DNA of 64,000 nt from contig NZ_FQVC01000010.1 of assembly GCF_900128975.1 (NCBI RefSeq), positions 62,001-126,000 of the forward strand. Reading direction: 5' to 3'. Each line of letters opens with the position of its first letter. Position 1 is the stretch's first letter. The position numbers and the translations under genes were made by a program. Under the pieces are notes generated by a model. The model worked only from the letters and a program-made list of their open reading frames with translations, did no database searches and had not been told where the DNA came from. The DNA is from Devosia limi DSM 17137. Its GTDB lineage: Bacteria > Pseudomonadota > Alphaproteobacteria > Rhizobiales > Devosiaceae. Positions 54,198 through 63,377 of this stretch are shown piece by piece.

Positions 54198-56288
54198 ATG
54201 ACGACCATTGCGACAGCGCCCAGCGCCGAAGAGGCCGTTGGCGGCCTGCCCCCCGGCTTTGGTCCGGGCATGACGGGCCGCATTGCCTTCGGCATTGCCA
54301 TCGTCTTTGCCTTGTTCCAATTGTGGACCGCCGCCTATGGCACGCTGCCCAGCCAGGTCGTGCGCGCCATGCATGTGGCCTTCCTGCTGCTGCTGGGCTT
54401 CGGCCTTGTCGGCAACCTGGTCGCCAAGACCATGTGGGGCAAGGCAGTGTTCTGGGGCCTTGGTCTTCTGGGGTTTCTGACCGGCGTCTATAACTGGGTG
54501 TTCTATGCCGACCTGCTCAAGCGCAGCAGCTTCCTTACCCCGTTGGACCTGGCGGTCGGCACGGTCACCATCGTCCTGGTGTTCGAGGCGGCGCGCCGGC
54601 TGATGGGGCTGCCGCTGGCTCTGATCTCGGGCCTGTTCCTGGCTTACTGCTTTCTCGGCCAATATATGCCGGGTCCGTTCGTGCACCGGGGCTACGACTT
54701 TGCCCAGATCATCGAGCATTTCGGCTTTGGCACCGAGGGTATCTACGGTACGCCGGTCTATGTTTCGTCGGCCTATATTTTCATCTTCGTCGTCTTCGCC
54801 GCCTTTCTCGAACGCGCTGGCATGCTGACGCTGTTCAACGACTTCGCGCTGGGCCTGGTCGGACACTGGCGTGGCGGCCCGGCACAGGTCTGTACTGTGT
54901 CGTCCGCCCTGATGGGCACGATTTCCGGTTCCGGCGTCGCAAATGTGGTGGCCAGCGGCCAGTTCACCATTCCGCTGATGAAGCGTTTTGGTTTCCGCTC
55001 GGATTTTGCCGGCGGCGTCGAGGCCACATCGTCGATGGGGGGGCAGATCATGCCGCCCATCATGGGGGCCGTGGCCTTCATCATGGCCGAGACTCTGGAC
55101 GTTCCCTACAGCGCCATCGTCCTGGCGGCGATCATTCCTGCGACGCTCTATTTCTCCACCTGCCTGTGGGTCGTGCATCTGGAATCGGGCAAGGCCGGCC
55201 TCAGCGGGATGAGCAAGGCCGAACTACCCAATCCATGGCATGCCGTGCGTGATCACTGGCCGCTGGTCTTGCCGCTGGCAGCGCTGATCTATCTGCTGTT
55301 TGCCGGCTATACGCCGATCTTTGCCGGCACTATGGGGCTGGCGCTGGTCGTCGTCCTGATTCTGGGCACGCCGCTGGCGGCAGCCATCGGGCCGCGGGCA
55401 TTCCGCTATGCCTTCTGGATCGCGCTCGGGCTGGCCTCGGCGGCCTTCCTGCAATTCGGCGTCAACCTGCTGCTGCTGGTGATCGCCGCGCTGGTGGCGG
55501 CCTGCGTCTTCGTCAAGGGCGGTCGGCCGACGCTGGCCATCGTCCGCGACTCGTTGGCCGAGGGCGCGCGCAATGCCCTGCCGGTGGGCATTGCCTGCGC
55601 CGTGGTTGGCATTGTCATCGGCACGCTGACACTGACCGGAATTGCCTCCACCTTTATCGGCGCCATCATCCAGATCGGCGAGAACAACCTGTTCCTATCG
55701 CTGGTACTGACCATGCTGACCTGTCTGGTGCTGGGCATGGGTATTCCCACCATCCCCAATTACATCATCACCTCGTCGCTGGCCGGTCCCGCGTTGCTGG
55801 AACTGGGCGTACCGCTGCTGGTCAGCCACATGTTCGTGTTCTATTTCGGCATCATGGCTGACCTGACACCGCCGGTGGCGCTGGCCTGTTTCGCGGCCGC
55901 ACCCATGGCCAAGACATCGGGGCTCAAGATTTCGTTGCAAGCCACCAAGCTCGCCGCTGCGGGTTTCATCGTGCCGTTCATGGCGGTCTACACGCCATCG
56001 CTGATGCTGCAGGACGGCGGTGCTATCGCGGCCAGTTTCGGATATCCGGTGGAGGTGGTCTACATCGTGTTCAAAACCAGCCTCGCCATTGCCTTGTGGG
56101 GCGGCGCGGTGGTTGGTTACCTGTTCGCCCCGACCAGCATGCTCGAACGTATCGCCTGCTTCGCGGTCGGGGTGTTGCTGATGCTGGCCTTGCCTTGGAC
56201 GGACCAGGCGGGCTTCCTGCTGGCGGTCGTGCTGATCGGCCAGCACTGGTGGCGCAGCCGGCGGCCACGCTTCGGCGCGGTGTCCTGA
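54198..56288 (+). CDS. TRAP transporter permease, fused small and large membrane subunits
   Basis: A 696-residue fused DctQ-DctM permease with about 16 helices. Core motifs are SGSGVANVVASGQFTIPLMKRFGFR, SMGGQIMPPIMGAVAFIMAET, LGMGIPTIPNYIITSSL and ADLTPPVALACFAAAPMA. The ATG follows GGGAGGAAAACC. It overlaps the DUF1850 gene by its stop codon (TGATG). It pairs with the TAXI protein encoded 63 bases upstream. Confidence 0.93.
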   Translation: MTTIATAPSAEEAVGGLPPGFGPGMTGRIAFGIAIVFALFQLWTAAYGTLPSQVVRAMHVAFLLLLGFGLVGNLVAKTMWGKAVFWGLGLLGFLTGVYNWVFYADLLKRSSFLTPLDLAVGTVTIVLVFEAARRLMGLPLALISGLFLAYCFLGQYMPGPFVHRGYDFAQIIEHFGFGTEGIYGTPVYVSSAYIFIFVVFAAFLERAGMLTLFNDFALGLVGHWRGGPAQVCTVSSALMGTISGSGVANVVASGQFTIPLMKRFGFRSDFAGGVEATSSMGGQIMPPIMGAVAFIMAETLDVPYSAIVLAAIIPATLYFSTCLWVVHLESGKAGLSGMSKAELPNPWHAVRDHWPLVLPLAALIYLLFAGYTPIFAGTMGLALVVVLILGTPLAAAIGPRAFRYAFWIALGLASAAFLQFGVNLLLLVIAALVAACVFVKGGRPTLAIVRDSLAEGARNALPVGIACAVVGIVIGTLTLTGIASTFIGAIIQIGENNLFLSLVLTMLTCLVLGMGIPTIPNYIITSSLAGPALLELGVPLLVSHMFVFYFGIMADLTPPVALACFAAAPMAKTSGLKISLQATKLAAAGFIVPFMAVYTPSLMLQDGGAIAASFGYPVEVVYIVFKTSLAIALWGGAVVGYLFAPTSMLERIACFAVGVLLMLALPWTDQAGFLLAVVLIGQHWWRSRRPRFGAVS

Positions 56289-56671
56289 TGTTGTGCATTG
56301 CCGCCGCCGGGGTCGTAACGGCGCTGGCGACGACCAGCTTTACCCTGGGCTGGACCCATTCAGTCGAGCAGACGTGGTGGCAAGAGCGCTGGCGCATCGA
56401 GGACGGGCACCTCACGATCGTCTCGGCCAGTGTCAAAGGCTCGGGCGCCGGCATCGCCATTCCCGAGCATGCGGTTTGGGCGGATGGGGTTTGGACGTAT
56501 GCGCCCGCCTTGCCGCCTCTGGACAGTCTGAACCTGGCGGCCTCCGGGACGACGGGGGCCGGCTGGCTGTTATGCGGGCAGGATGGACAATGCCTTGAGC
56601 TTGGAGAAGAGCCGGACGCGCCTATAAAGGTGTGGCCGGCCAGGGTCTGCGCAGGCCCTCCAGCCGGGTAA
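56288..56671 (+). CDS. DUF1850 family TRAP-associated protein
   Basis: A 127-residue protein whose ATG overlaps the permease stop, so the frame upstream of 56288 is not used. It begins with a hydrophobic stretch (residues ~1-18). FTLGWTHSVEQTWWQERWRI and IVSASVKGSGAGIAIPEHAVW are the conserved DUF1850 parts (HSVE, GSGAGM-like). These small proteins accompany TAXI TRAP permeases, and their role is unknown. The coupling suggests a subunit or accessory of this transporter. Confidence 0.85.
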   Translation: MLCIAAAGVVTALATTSFTLGWTHSVEQTWWQERWRIEDGHLTIVSASVKGSGAGIAIPEHAVWADGVWTYAPALPPLDSLNLAASGTTGAGWLLCGQDGQCLELGEEPDAPIKVWPARVCAGPPAG

Positions 56672-56726
56672 GGCCGGGATGCCAGTGGAGCGGGGGCAGG
56701 GCAAGGCCCTGCCGGACGCCCGGAAG

Positions 56727-57404
56727 CTAGGCTGCGGCGACAACGTAGCTGTTGGGCGCCTGGGCCCGGGCCTGCTCGAGGCTTTCATGGGCACGGGCCA
56801 TGAGGTCTTCGCCCATCGGATTGGTGACGACGATGCCGCCGACAGCGACGGCAATTTCCTCGAGACCTTCGCGATCGCCGAAGAAGATGGTGTCGGTGAC
56901 AGCCGAGCAGATCCGCGAGGCAATTTCTTCGGAGCGCCATTGCGGGGCGCCGCGCAGGAAGACCGAGAAGGCACCGTCGGCGGTGAGGCCGATCAGGTCG
57001 TCATGGCGAACATTCTGGCGAATGGCCTGCAGAATCAGCGAGCGGCTTTCCCCATTTGCTTCCGCCGGCATGCCGGGCACCACGCCGAGACGATCAACTT
57101 CGATCACCAGCAGCGTTCCCGATGTCTTGGCCGCGGCCGCACCAAAATGGCGCATGAATTCGCGATTGTCGGTGATGAGTTCCGGCTGCGAACCTGCAAG
57201 GGGCTGGCGGACCATGGCCTCCGGCAGGCGCTGATCGACAGCCTCAGCCGCTTCATTGGGCATGAAATAGAGCATCATGGCGGCGATGAACACCATCACG
57301 GCAATGGCAAAGTCCAATATGCCCGAGGCAAAGGGTGCGGCGACGGCTCCCACGGCAATCAGCAGGAATGCAACGAGGCGCGCCGCGCCGATATGGGTAA
57401 ACAT
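56727..57404 (-). CDS. membrane protein with degenerate GGDEF domain
   Basis: A 225-residue protein. The ATG at 57404 follows GGAG; the frame is open further but without a better start. Two helices (residues ~8-28 and 29-50) anchor it. The rest follows the GGDEF fold (LLVIEVDRLGVVPGMPAE, LILQAIRQNVRHDDLIGLTADGAFSVFLRG, AVAVGGIVVTNP, ARAHESLEQARA), but the signature loop GG(D/E)EF is replaced by TADGAFSVF. It should not make cyclic-di-GMP. It may bind a nucleotide or act as a structural or regulatory part. Confidence 0.8.
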   Translation of the reverse strand: MFTHIGAARLVAFLLIAVGAVAAPFASGILDFAIAVMVFIAAMMLYFMPNEAAEAVDQRLPEAMVRQPLAGSQPELITDNREFMRHFGAAAAKTSGTLLVIEVDRLGVVPGMPAEANGESRSLILQAIRQNVRHDDLIGLTADGAFSVFLRGAPQWRSEEIASRICSAVTDTIFFGDREGLEEIAVAVGGIVVTNPMGEDLMARAHESLEQARAQAPNSYVVAAA

Positions 57405-57472
57405 GTTCTGGTTTCTCCGCCCGATCCCTGCCGACCCTAGAGGAGGGGTTGGCAACAATCTCTGACAAGAAA

Positions 57473-57497
57473 CCATAAAATGTCGTTGATTTTATGG
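57473..57497. promoter_or_regulatory. AT-rich inverted repeat upstream of the GGDEF-like gene
   Basis: CCATAAAAT (57473-57481) and ATTTTATGG (57489-57497) are perfect inverted copies with a 7-base spacer. It is 69-93 bases upstream of the minus-strand start at 57404 and stands out in a GC-rich region. It may be an operator or the terminator of the gene at 57565. Confidence 0.5.
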
Positions 57498-57564
57498 ACG
57501 AGGCGCAGCTTTCTCTGATGCCGGCTCGCCAGCCCCGGTTTGGCAGCGGGGAAGGCGGTATCGG

Positions 57565-57939
57565 TCAGCTTCCAAAACGCTCGGGTTTGTAGATGGCGAG
57601 CGGGCGAATTTCGTAGGCGCCGGTGCCGGGATTGGCGACGGCCAGGTCGCGGGCAAAATCGTGGGCTTCTTCCAGGGTTTCACAATCGGCGACGAAAAAG
57701 CCGAGGAACTGTTCCTTGGTCTCGGCAAAGGGTCCATCAAGGATCATGGCATCGCCACCGGACTTGCGCAGCGTGGTGGCAGAGGTGGTTGGCTGCAGCC
57801 GCACGACGGGGCCGAGCTTGCCCTTTTGGGCCATGGCCTCTTCGACCTGGGCAAGACGCGCCATGCAGGCATCGTCCTCCTGCCTGGTCCAGGTGGCAAC
57901 TGCATTCTCGTCATTATAGCAAAGGATCGCGTAGAGCAT
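57565..57939 (-). CDS. YCII-related (DGPF) domain protein
   Basis: A 124-residue protein of the dimeric alpha/beta-barrel YCII family, best known as small proteins next to ECF sigma factors. Conserved parts are MLYAILCYNDE at the start and ILDGPFAETKEQFLGFFVADCETLEEAHDFA. No sigma-factor gene is next to it here. The function of these proteins is not established. Confidence 0.88.
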   Translation of the reverse strand: MLYAILCYNDENAVATWTRQEDDACMARLAQVEEAMAQKGKLGPVVRLQPTTSATTLRKSGGDAMILDGPFAETKEQFLGFFVADCETLEEAHDFARDLAVANPGTGAYEIRPLAIYKPERFGS

Positions 57940-58011
57940 TGGGCCTCCCCGTCAGAAATATGACGAGTGATTATGCCCAAAATCAACTGCGGTTGGAAAC
58001 CAGGAATGCGC

Positions 58012-58917
58012 TCAGGCGACTGGCGGCGGCGTGTTGCGGGCAATGGTGGCGGTGGCGCCCAGCGACGCCAGGACGATGGCGGCGATGCCGCTCATTTGCC
58101 AGAGATCGAGGCGCTCACTGAGAATGAGGAAGCCCGACAATGCGCCCAGCGCCGGCTGGCCGCTCATCAGGATGCCGAACAGGCGCGAGGGCATGTGCGG
58201 CAGCGCAATCATGTCGAGTGCATAGGGAATGGCGCTGGACAGCAGGGCCACGCCCAGCGCGATGGGCAGGATAGCGGGTGCCAACAGCGCCATGCCGGCG
58301 CTGGCAATGCCGAAGGGCAGGGCGATGATGGCGGCGATGGCGACGCCCAGGGCAGTGATGTGGGGACCGCCACCGGTACCGGCGCGCTGGCCGAAAATGA
58401 TGTAGCCGGCCCAGCAGGCGCCGGCGGCGAGGGCAAACAGCACCCCGGTCATGCCGATCTCGCCATCACTCTGGCCCAGGGGGAGCAGCAGGACGAGGCC
58501 GGCCACGGCCAGTGCGATCCAGGCGAAATCGAGCGGGCGGCGTGAACCCACCAAGGCCACGGCGAGCGGACCGCTGAATTCAAGCGCCACCGCAACGCCG
58601 AGGGGGATGGTGGCGAGGGCGGCATAGAAGAACAGGTTCATCGCGCCCATGACGCTGCCATAAAGCAGCACGGCGCGCCATTGAGCGGCACCCAGTCGCT
58701 GCCGCCAGGGCCGGAACACCGCCAGAAGCACGATAGCGGCCAGGGTCAGGCGGAGTGCGGTGGCGCCGTTGGCACCGACCAGCGGAAACAGGCCCTTGGC
58801 CAGCGAGGCGCCGATCTGGGTGCAGACCATGCCCAGGCTGACGAGAACAACAGGAAGCAGAACGGATTGCGGCCGCAAGGGAGGGGCTTTCGAGGTGATG
58901 GGATCAATTAGCAGCAA
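58012..58917 (-). CDS. EamA/DMT family exporter (RhtA-like)
   Basis: A 301-residue membrane protein with about ten helices in two EamA repeats. TALRLTLAAIVLLAVFRPW and FFYAALATIPLGVAVALEFSGPLAVAL belong to the first repeat, and LSSAIPYALDMIALPHMPSRLFGILMSGQPALGALSGFLILSERL to the second. This arrangement matches threonine/homoserine exporters of the RhtA type. The substrate is not certain. It stands alone, on the opposite strand to the following operon. Confidence 0.87.
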   Translation of the reverse strand: MLLIDPITSKAPPLRPQSVLLPVVLVSLGMVCTQIGASLAKGLFPLVGANGATALRLTLAAIVLLAVFRPWRQRLGAAQWRAVLLYGSVMGAMNLFFYAALATIPLGVAVALEFSGPLAVALVGSRRPLDFAWIALAVAGLVLLLPLGQSDGEIGMTGVLFALAAGACWAGYIIFGQRAGTGGGPHITALGVAIAAIIALPFGIASAGMALLAPAILPIALGVALLSSAIPYALDMIALPHMPSRLFGILMSGQPALGALSGFLILSERLDLWQMSGIAAIVLASLGATATIARNTPPPVA

Positions 58918-59032
58918 TCGCGGTCGTTTCCCACCCGGCGCATTTCCGCCTTCGCGCGACTGAGGCGGTGGTTTATGTAATGTTCCGGGTCTGCGACTCA
59001 GTTTCGCGCCAGGCGAATGTGGAGGAATGCCG

Positions 59033-60094
59033 ATGCAATACCGTTATCTGGGCCGTTCGGGCCTCAAGGTTTCCACGCTCACCATGGGCACGATGACGTT
59101 TGGCGGCGGCGAAAAAATCGGCGGTACCGGACAGGACGAAGCCAATCGCCAGATCGATCTGTGCCTCGACCATGGGATCAATCTGCTCGACACCGCCAAT
59201 GTCTACAATGCTGGCGTTTCCGAGGAAATGATCGGGGTAGCGCTGAGCGAGAACGGGCGGCGGCAGAAGGCGCTCATTGCCACCAAGGTGCGCTTCAAAA
59301 TGGGCGAGGGGCCCAATGAAGTCGGGCTGTCACGCCATCATATCATCGCCCAGGCCGAGGCCAGCCTGAAGCGGCTCAAGACCGATGTCATCGACCTCTA
59401 TCAGGTGCATGAATGGGACGGGATGACGCCCATCGAAGAGACGATGGAGGCGCTCGACACGCTCGTGAAACAGGGCAAGGTGCGCTATATCGGCTGCTCG
59501 AATTATTCGGGCTGGCACATCATGAAGGCGCTGGCGGCGGCCGATAGCCGGCATCAGCAACGCTTTGTCAGCCAGCAGATCCACTACACATTGCATTCGC
59601 GCGAAGCCGAGTATGAGCTGGTGCCGATTACCCAGGACCAGGGTCTGGGTATTCTGGTCTGGTCGCCGCTGGCCGGAGGGCTGCTCTCGGGCAAGTATCG
59701 GCGCGATGGCGGGCCGGATGCCGGGCGGCATGTGGGCGGGTTCCGCGAGCCGCCAGTGCCGGACTGGAACCGGCTTTATGACATTGTCGATGCGTTGGTC
59801 GCCATTGCCGAGGCGCGCGGTGTTTCGGGTGCGCAAGTGGCATTGGCCTGGTTGCTGGGTCGGCCGGGGGTGACTTCGGTGATCATCGGCGGGCGTAGCG
59901 AGGCGCAATTCCGCGACAATCTGGCGGCAGCTGACCTGCAACTGACGGCAGATGAACGGCAGAGGCTCGATGCGGTCAGCCAGCCGCCGCTGCTTTATCC
60001 TTACTGGCACCAAACCTTCACCGCGAATGACCGGCTGGGGCCGGCCGATCGCGATCTCCTGACCCCCTATGTGGAAGAGTTCAAGCGTGGCTGA
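59033..60094 (+). CDS. aldo/keto reductase
   Basis: A 353-residue NADPH-dependent (beta/alpha)8 oxidoreductase. I use the ATG at 59033 because GGAGG at 59021-59025 is too close to the one at 59027. The catalytic tetrad is visible as Asp in [11 protein letters not shown] (with the Tyr), Lys in ALIATKVRF, and His in YQVHEWDG. C-terminal [16 protein letters not shown] binds the cofactor phosphate. Its stop overlaps the start of the next gene by 8 bases. The substrate is unknown. Confidence 0.9.
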   Translation: MQYRYLGRSGLKVSTLTMGTMTFGGGEKIGGTGQDEANRQIDLCLDHGINLLDTANVYNAGVSEEMIGVALSENGRRQKALIATKVRFKMGEGPNEVGLSRHHIIAQAEASLKRLKTDVIDLYQVHEWDGMTPIEETMEALDTLVKQGKVRYIGCSNYSGWHIMKALAAADSRHQQRFVSQQIHYTLHSREAEYELVPITQDQGLGILVWSPLAGGLLSGKYRRDGGPDAGRHVGGFREPPVPDWNRLYDIVDALVAIAEARGVSGAQVALAWLLGRPGVTSVIIGGRSEAQFRDNLAAADLQLTADERQRLDAVSQPPLLYPYWHQTFTANDRLGPADRDLLTPYVEEFKRG

Positions 60095-60770
60095 TTTTCT
60101 GTTCGAGCCTTACGCCCCGGTTTCAATCCCGATTGCGCGCGGCGGGCTGTTCGCCGTGCGGCGCATCTATTGCGTCGGGCGCAATTACGCCGAGCACATC
60201 CGCGAGATGGGCAATGATGAACGCGATCCGCCGTTCTTCTTTTCCAAGCCGGCCGATGCGGTGGTGATCGGGGGGCGTGACATGCCGTACCCGCCGCAGA
60301 CGAGTGACCTGCATCATGAGATCGAACTGGTCGTGGCGATAGGCAAGGACGGCAGCGATATCGCGGTGGGCGAGGCGCTGGAGCATGTCTATGGCTATGC
60401 CGTCGGGCTCGACATGACGCGGCGCGACCTGCAGGGCGCGGCCAAGAAGGCCGGGCGGCCATGGGACATGGCCAAGGGCTTCGATCATTCGGCACCAATC
60501 GGCACCATCGAGCCAGCTGAAAGCATCGGCCATCCCAGCGCCGGGGCGATCACGCTCAGCGTCAATGGCGTTGAGCGGCAGCGCGGCGATCTCGGCGAGC
60601 AGATCTGGAGCGTCGCCGAGACCATCGCCTATCTCTCGCAATTCGTGACGCTGCGGGCGGGCGACCTGATCATGACCGGCACGCCAGCCGGCGTTGGCGC
60701 GGTGGTCAGGGGCGATGTGCTGGACGGCAGAATCGAGGGCGTCGGCACGGTCAGGACCAAGATTATCTGA
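60087..60770 (+). CDS. fumarylacetoacetate hydrolase family protein
   Basis: A 227-residue protein using the GTG at 60087, inside the end of the aldo/keto reductase gene. The FAH-fold core is visible: [44 protein letters not shown] (metal Glu residues) and [34 protein letters not shown]. Relatives hydrolyse fumarylpyruvate or decarboxylate oxaloacetate and similar keto acids. The TGA overlaps the ATG of the next gene. Confidence 0.92.
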   Translation: MADFLFEPYAPVSIPIARGGLFAVRRIYCVGRNYAEHIREMGNDERDPPFFFSKPADAVVIGGRDMPYPPQTSDLHHEIELVVAIGKDGSDIAVGEALEHVYGYAVGLDMTRRDLQGAAKKAGRPWDMAKGFDHSAPIGTIEPAESIGHPSAGAITLSVNGVERQRGDLGEQIWSVAETIAYLSQFVTLRAGDLIMTGTPAGVGAVVRGDVLDGRIEGVGTVRTKII

Positions 60771-61858
60771 TGGTTGAGTGGTCGCCCCAGCAGGACGAGG
60801 CGCTGGTCGCCGTCGCCAAGTGGCTCAAGGACAAGAATGGTCCGCAGGTGTTCCGGCTGTTCGGCTGGGCCGGCACCGGCAAGTCGACGCTGGCCGTGCA
60901 TCTGGGGCAGGACGTCAAGACCATCAAATATGCGGCCTTTACCGGCAAGGCGGCGCTGGTGATGCGCAAGCGCGGCTGCAAGGGCGCGCAGACCATCCAT
61001 AGCCTGATCTATTCGCTGGTCAGCGAGAAAGAGGGCGAGCCGCGCTTCGTGCTCGATCCGGAATCGCCGGCGGCCGATGCCGACCTGATCGTCATCGACG
61101 AAGTTTCGATGGTCGATGAGCAGCTGGGGCGGGACCTCCTGAGTTTTGGGGTCAAGGTGCTGGTGCTGGGCGATCCGTTCCAGCTGCCGCCAGTGCAGGG
61201 CGCGGGCTTCTTCACCAGCGAAGAGCCCGACATCATGCTGACCGAAATCCACCGGCAGGCGGCTGATAATCCGATCATCCGGCTGTCGATGGATATTCGC
61301 GAGGGGGGCTATCTCGAGCGTGGTCGCTATGGCGAGTCGCTGGTGGTGGGCCGCGAAGACGTCGACCGCAATGCGGTGCTCGAGGCCGACCAGGTGCTGG
61401 TGGGGCGCAACAAGACCCGGCTGCAATATAATGACCGGCTGCGCGAACTGCGTGGGCTGCCGTTCCATGAGCCAGTCGAAGGCGACCGCATGGTTTGCCT
61501 GCGCAACAATCCGCGCAAGCGCCTGCTCAACGGTCAAATCTGGATCTGCACCGAAGTCACCCGCAAGGCCAATGGCAAATATTCGCTGCTGCTGGGCGCC
61601 GATGAAGGCAAAGGCGAAGCCAAGGTGCTGACACACAAGGCGTTCTTCTCGGGCGAGGAAGACCAGATGAGCTGGCAGGAGCGCCGCCAATATGACGAGT
61701 TCACCTTTGGATATTGCCTGACCGTGCACAAGGCGCAGGGCAGTCAATGGGACAATGTCTATCTGTTCGACGAGAGTTTTGTGTTCCGCGAGGAGCGCGC
61801 GCGCTGGCTCTATACCGGGATTACCCGCGCGGCGGAGCGGATCACGGTGGTGTCGTAG
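60770..61858 (+). CDS. RecD-like ATP-dependent DNA helicase (SF1)
   Basis: A 362-residue helicase. Motifs in order are Walker A GWAGTGKSTLAVHL (near residue 37), Ia KYAAFTGKAALVM, Walker B LIVIDEVSMVDEQ, III GDPFQLPPVQGAGFF, IV-like LTEIHRQAADNPI, V FGYCLTVHKAQGSQWDNVYLFDE and VI RWLYTGITRAAERITVV. It is similar to RecD2/Dda helicases without a RecBC partner. The ATG overlaps the FAH-gene stop (TGATG), which is surprising for a metabolic neighbour and suggests only shared transcription. Confidence 0.9.
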   Translation: MVEWSPQQDEALVAVAKWLKDKNGPQVFRLFGWAGTGKSTLAVHLGQDVKTIKYAAFTGKAALVMRKRGCKGAQTIHSLIYSLVSEKEGEPRFVLDPESPAADADLIVIDEVSMVDEQLGRDLLSFGVKVLVLGDPFQLPPVQGAGFFTSEEPDIMLTEIHRQAADNPIIRLSMDIREGGYLERGRYGESLVVGREDVDRNAVLEADQVLVGRNKTRLQYNDRLRELRGLPFHEPVEGDRMVCLRNNPRKRLLNGQIWICTEVTRKANGKYSLLLGADEGKGEAKVLTHKAFFSGEEDQMSWQERRQYDEFTFGYCLTVHKAQGSQWDNVYLFDESFVFREERARWLYTGITRAAERITVVS

Positions 61859-61939
61859 GGTCGGCTGCAGGCGCGGTCGATTGCCACTGGGTCATTGCCT
61901 TGCAGGCAGAAAACTCCTTGGCTTGATCAGGAAGAATGG

Positions 61940-61959
61940 ATTCCCGCCTGCGCGGGAAT
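61940..61959. repeat. REP-like palindrome between convergent genes
   Basis: ATTCCCGC-CTGC-GCGGGAAT is a perfect 8-base inverted repeat. Sequences of the type ATTCCCGC...GCGGGAATGAC are widespread dispersed repeats in proteobacterial genomes. It lies between the convergent helicase and transglutaminase genes and may also terminate both. Confidence 0.65.
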
Positions 61960-61984
61960 GACTCCGTGATTTTCAATGGTTCAG

Positions 61985-62821
61985 TTAGTTCACGGCGATG
62001 CTGATGGCGTCGGTGGTCCAGGCGGCGTTGAGGTCGGCGCCGGGAGCATTGGCCCAGACGCGGATCGGGGATGGAAACACAGTGCCATAGATGGTGGCGA
62101 AGGCGGTGTCGGCGGCGTCGCGGCCGCAGCCGATGCGGACCATGCCGTCGAGGGCGGCCTTGCGGGTGGCGTCGAACAGATACCAGCGGTCGCCGAGATA
62201 GGCCTCAAAGACGGCGTGGAAATCCTGCGGCTCCAGCTGCCAGGCGTAGCAGGAGACGAAGCGGGCCGGGATGCCGAGGGCGCGGCAGAAGGTAATGCCG
62301 AGATGGGCGAAGTCGCGGCAGACGCCGGCGCGCAGCGAGAAGGTATCGGCGGCGGTGGTCGTGGTGTCGCTGGAGCCCGAGATATAATCGACCTCGTCAT
62401 GGATCCAGTTGCAGATTTCGGCGACGCGGTTGTAGCCCATGGGGATGTGACCGAATTCGCGGCCGGCGAAGCGCGAGAGCTGGTCGGAGGGGCAATAGCG
62501 CGACGGATTGAGGAAGGGCAGGGTTTCGAGCGGCAGGCGGGCAACGAGGACTTCGGGGATAGTCTCGGGCGCGCCGCGCAGCGGTTGCAGATCGATTTCC
62601 GCCTCGTAGCGCAGCTTCACCAGGCCCTGGGGCACGATCAGCCGGCGATAGCGATTGCCGCTCTGACTGGCAGTGCCCTCCTCGGCAATGAGGTCGGGCG
62701 TGATGGTGAGGGTTTCGTCGAGCACCGTCTGGTGCCCGCCGGCCATCGCCTCGATATTGAAGATCAGGGTCGCCTGATCGGCGACCTCATAGGCGATGTC
62801 GCAGCCGACGGACAGTTTCAA
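61985..62821 (-). CDS. transglutaminase-like cysteine protease family protein
   Basis: A 278-residue protein. The catalytic triad is visible: Cys in LRAGVCRDFAHLGITFCRALG, His in DFHAVFEAYLGDRWYLFD, Asp in LFDATRKA. An N-terminal ~120-residue beta-sandwich precedes it. No signal peptide is visible. Proteins of this group are often encoded beside ATP-grasp/alpha-E genes for peptide modification, but none is seen here. It is 22 bases downstream of the small NTF2-like gene on the same strand. Confidence 0.9.
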   Translation of the reverse strand: MKLSVGCDIAYEVADQATLIFNIEAMAGGHQTVLDETLTITPDLIAEEGTASQSGNRYRRLIVPQGLVKLRYEAEIDLQPLRGAPETIPEVLVARLPLETLPFLNPSRYCPSDQLSRFAGREFGHIPMGYNRVAEICNWIHDEVDYISGSSDTTTTAADTFSLRAGVCRDFAHLGITFCRALGIPARFVSCYAWQLEPQDFHAVFEAYLGDRWYLFDATRKAALDGMVRIGCGRDAADTAFATIYGTVFPSPIRVWANAPGADLNAAWTTDAISIAVN

Positions 62822-62843
62822 ACGGCGATCCCCAATGTTGCGC

Positions 62844-63176
62844 TCATGCCTCGGAAATCTTCATCTCGCGGATGGTGTCGCCATCGAGCAGGAAGGTGAA
62901 AATGCCCGGGCCGGTAAAATAGCTGCTGACCCATTCGGTCCGTAAACTAATGCGGGCCGGCGTCTGTTCGATGACCTGACTGTAGGTGAGAATGCCCTTG
63001 GCGCCGATCAGTTCCTTGTCGCTCCAGCCGCGAATGGCCTTGTGGCCGGAAAACCGACGGCCCCAGTCCTCGACAATGCCGTCGGCGGGAAATAGCGCCA
63101 GAAAGGCTGCAGTATCGCCAGCGTTGACCGCGTCGCGAAAGGCCAGCAGCGGGGCGGGCAGGGCGTCATCGGCCAT
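62844..63176 (-). CDS. NTF2-like (SnoaL/DUF4440-type) protein
   Basis: A 110-residue protein with an NTF2-like fold: LLAFRDAVNAGDTAAFLALFPADGIVEDWGRRFSGHKAIRGW at the start, and two final strands ending TFLLDGDTIREMKISEA. The ATG at 63176 follows GGAGGATACCCA; the frame is open to 63209, but that start has no site. These domains bind small ligands. It may be cotranscribed with the transglutaminase-like gene. Confidence 0.82.
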   Translation of the reverse strand: MADDALPAPLLAFRDAVNAGDTAAFLALFPADGIVEDWGRRFSGHKAIRGWSDKELIGAKGILTYSQVIEQTPARISLRTEWVSSYFTGPGIFTFLLDGDTIREMKISEA

Positions 63177-63377
63177 TGGGTATCCTCCAAATGCGCGAGG
63201 TGCGGTCATAACAATGACAAACTTAGACTACCGCATCGCGTAGTGTGAAGTCCTGCGCTCAAACCAGCTTAATCGCTGATCCTTTTGCAGAGCAGGCCGC
63301 TTGCGCGCCGCCCGTCGATACCCCATCCTGCCAGTAGACAATCTCAACCCAGGTCCCTGACCGCACGGAGACTGCCC

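Noticed and set aside
61940..61962. Palindromic repeat considered as a CRISPR unit
   Set aside because: Only one copy is present, no spacers and no cas genes.
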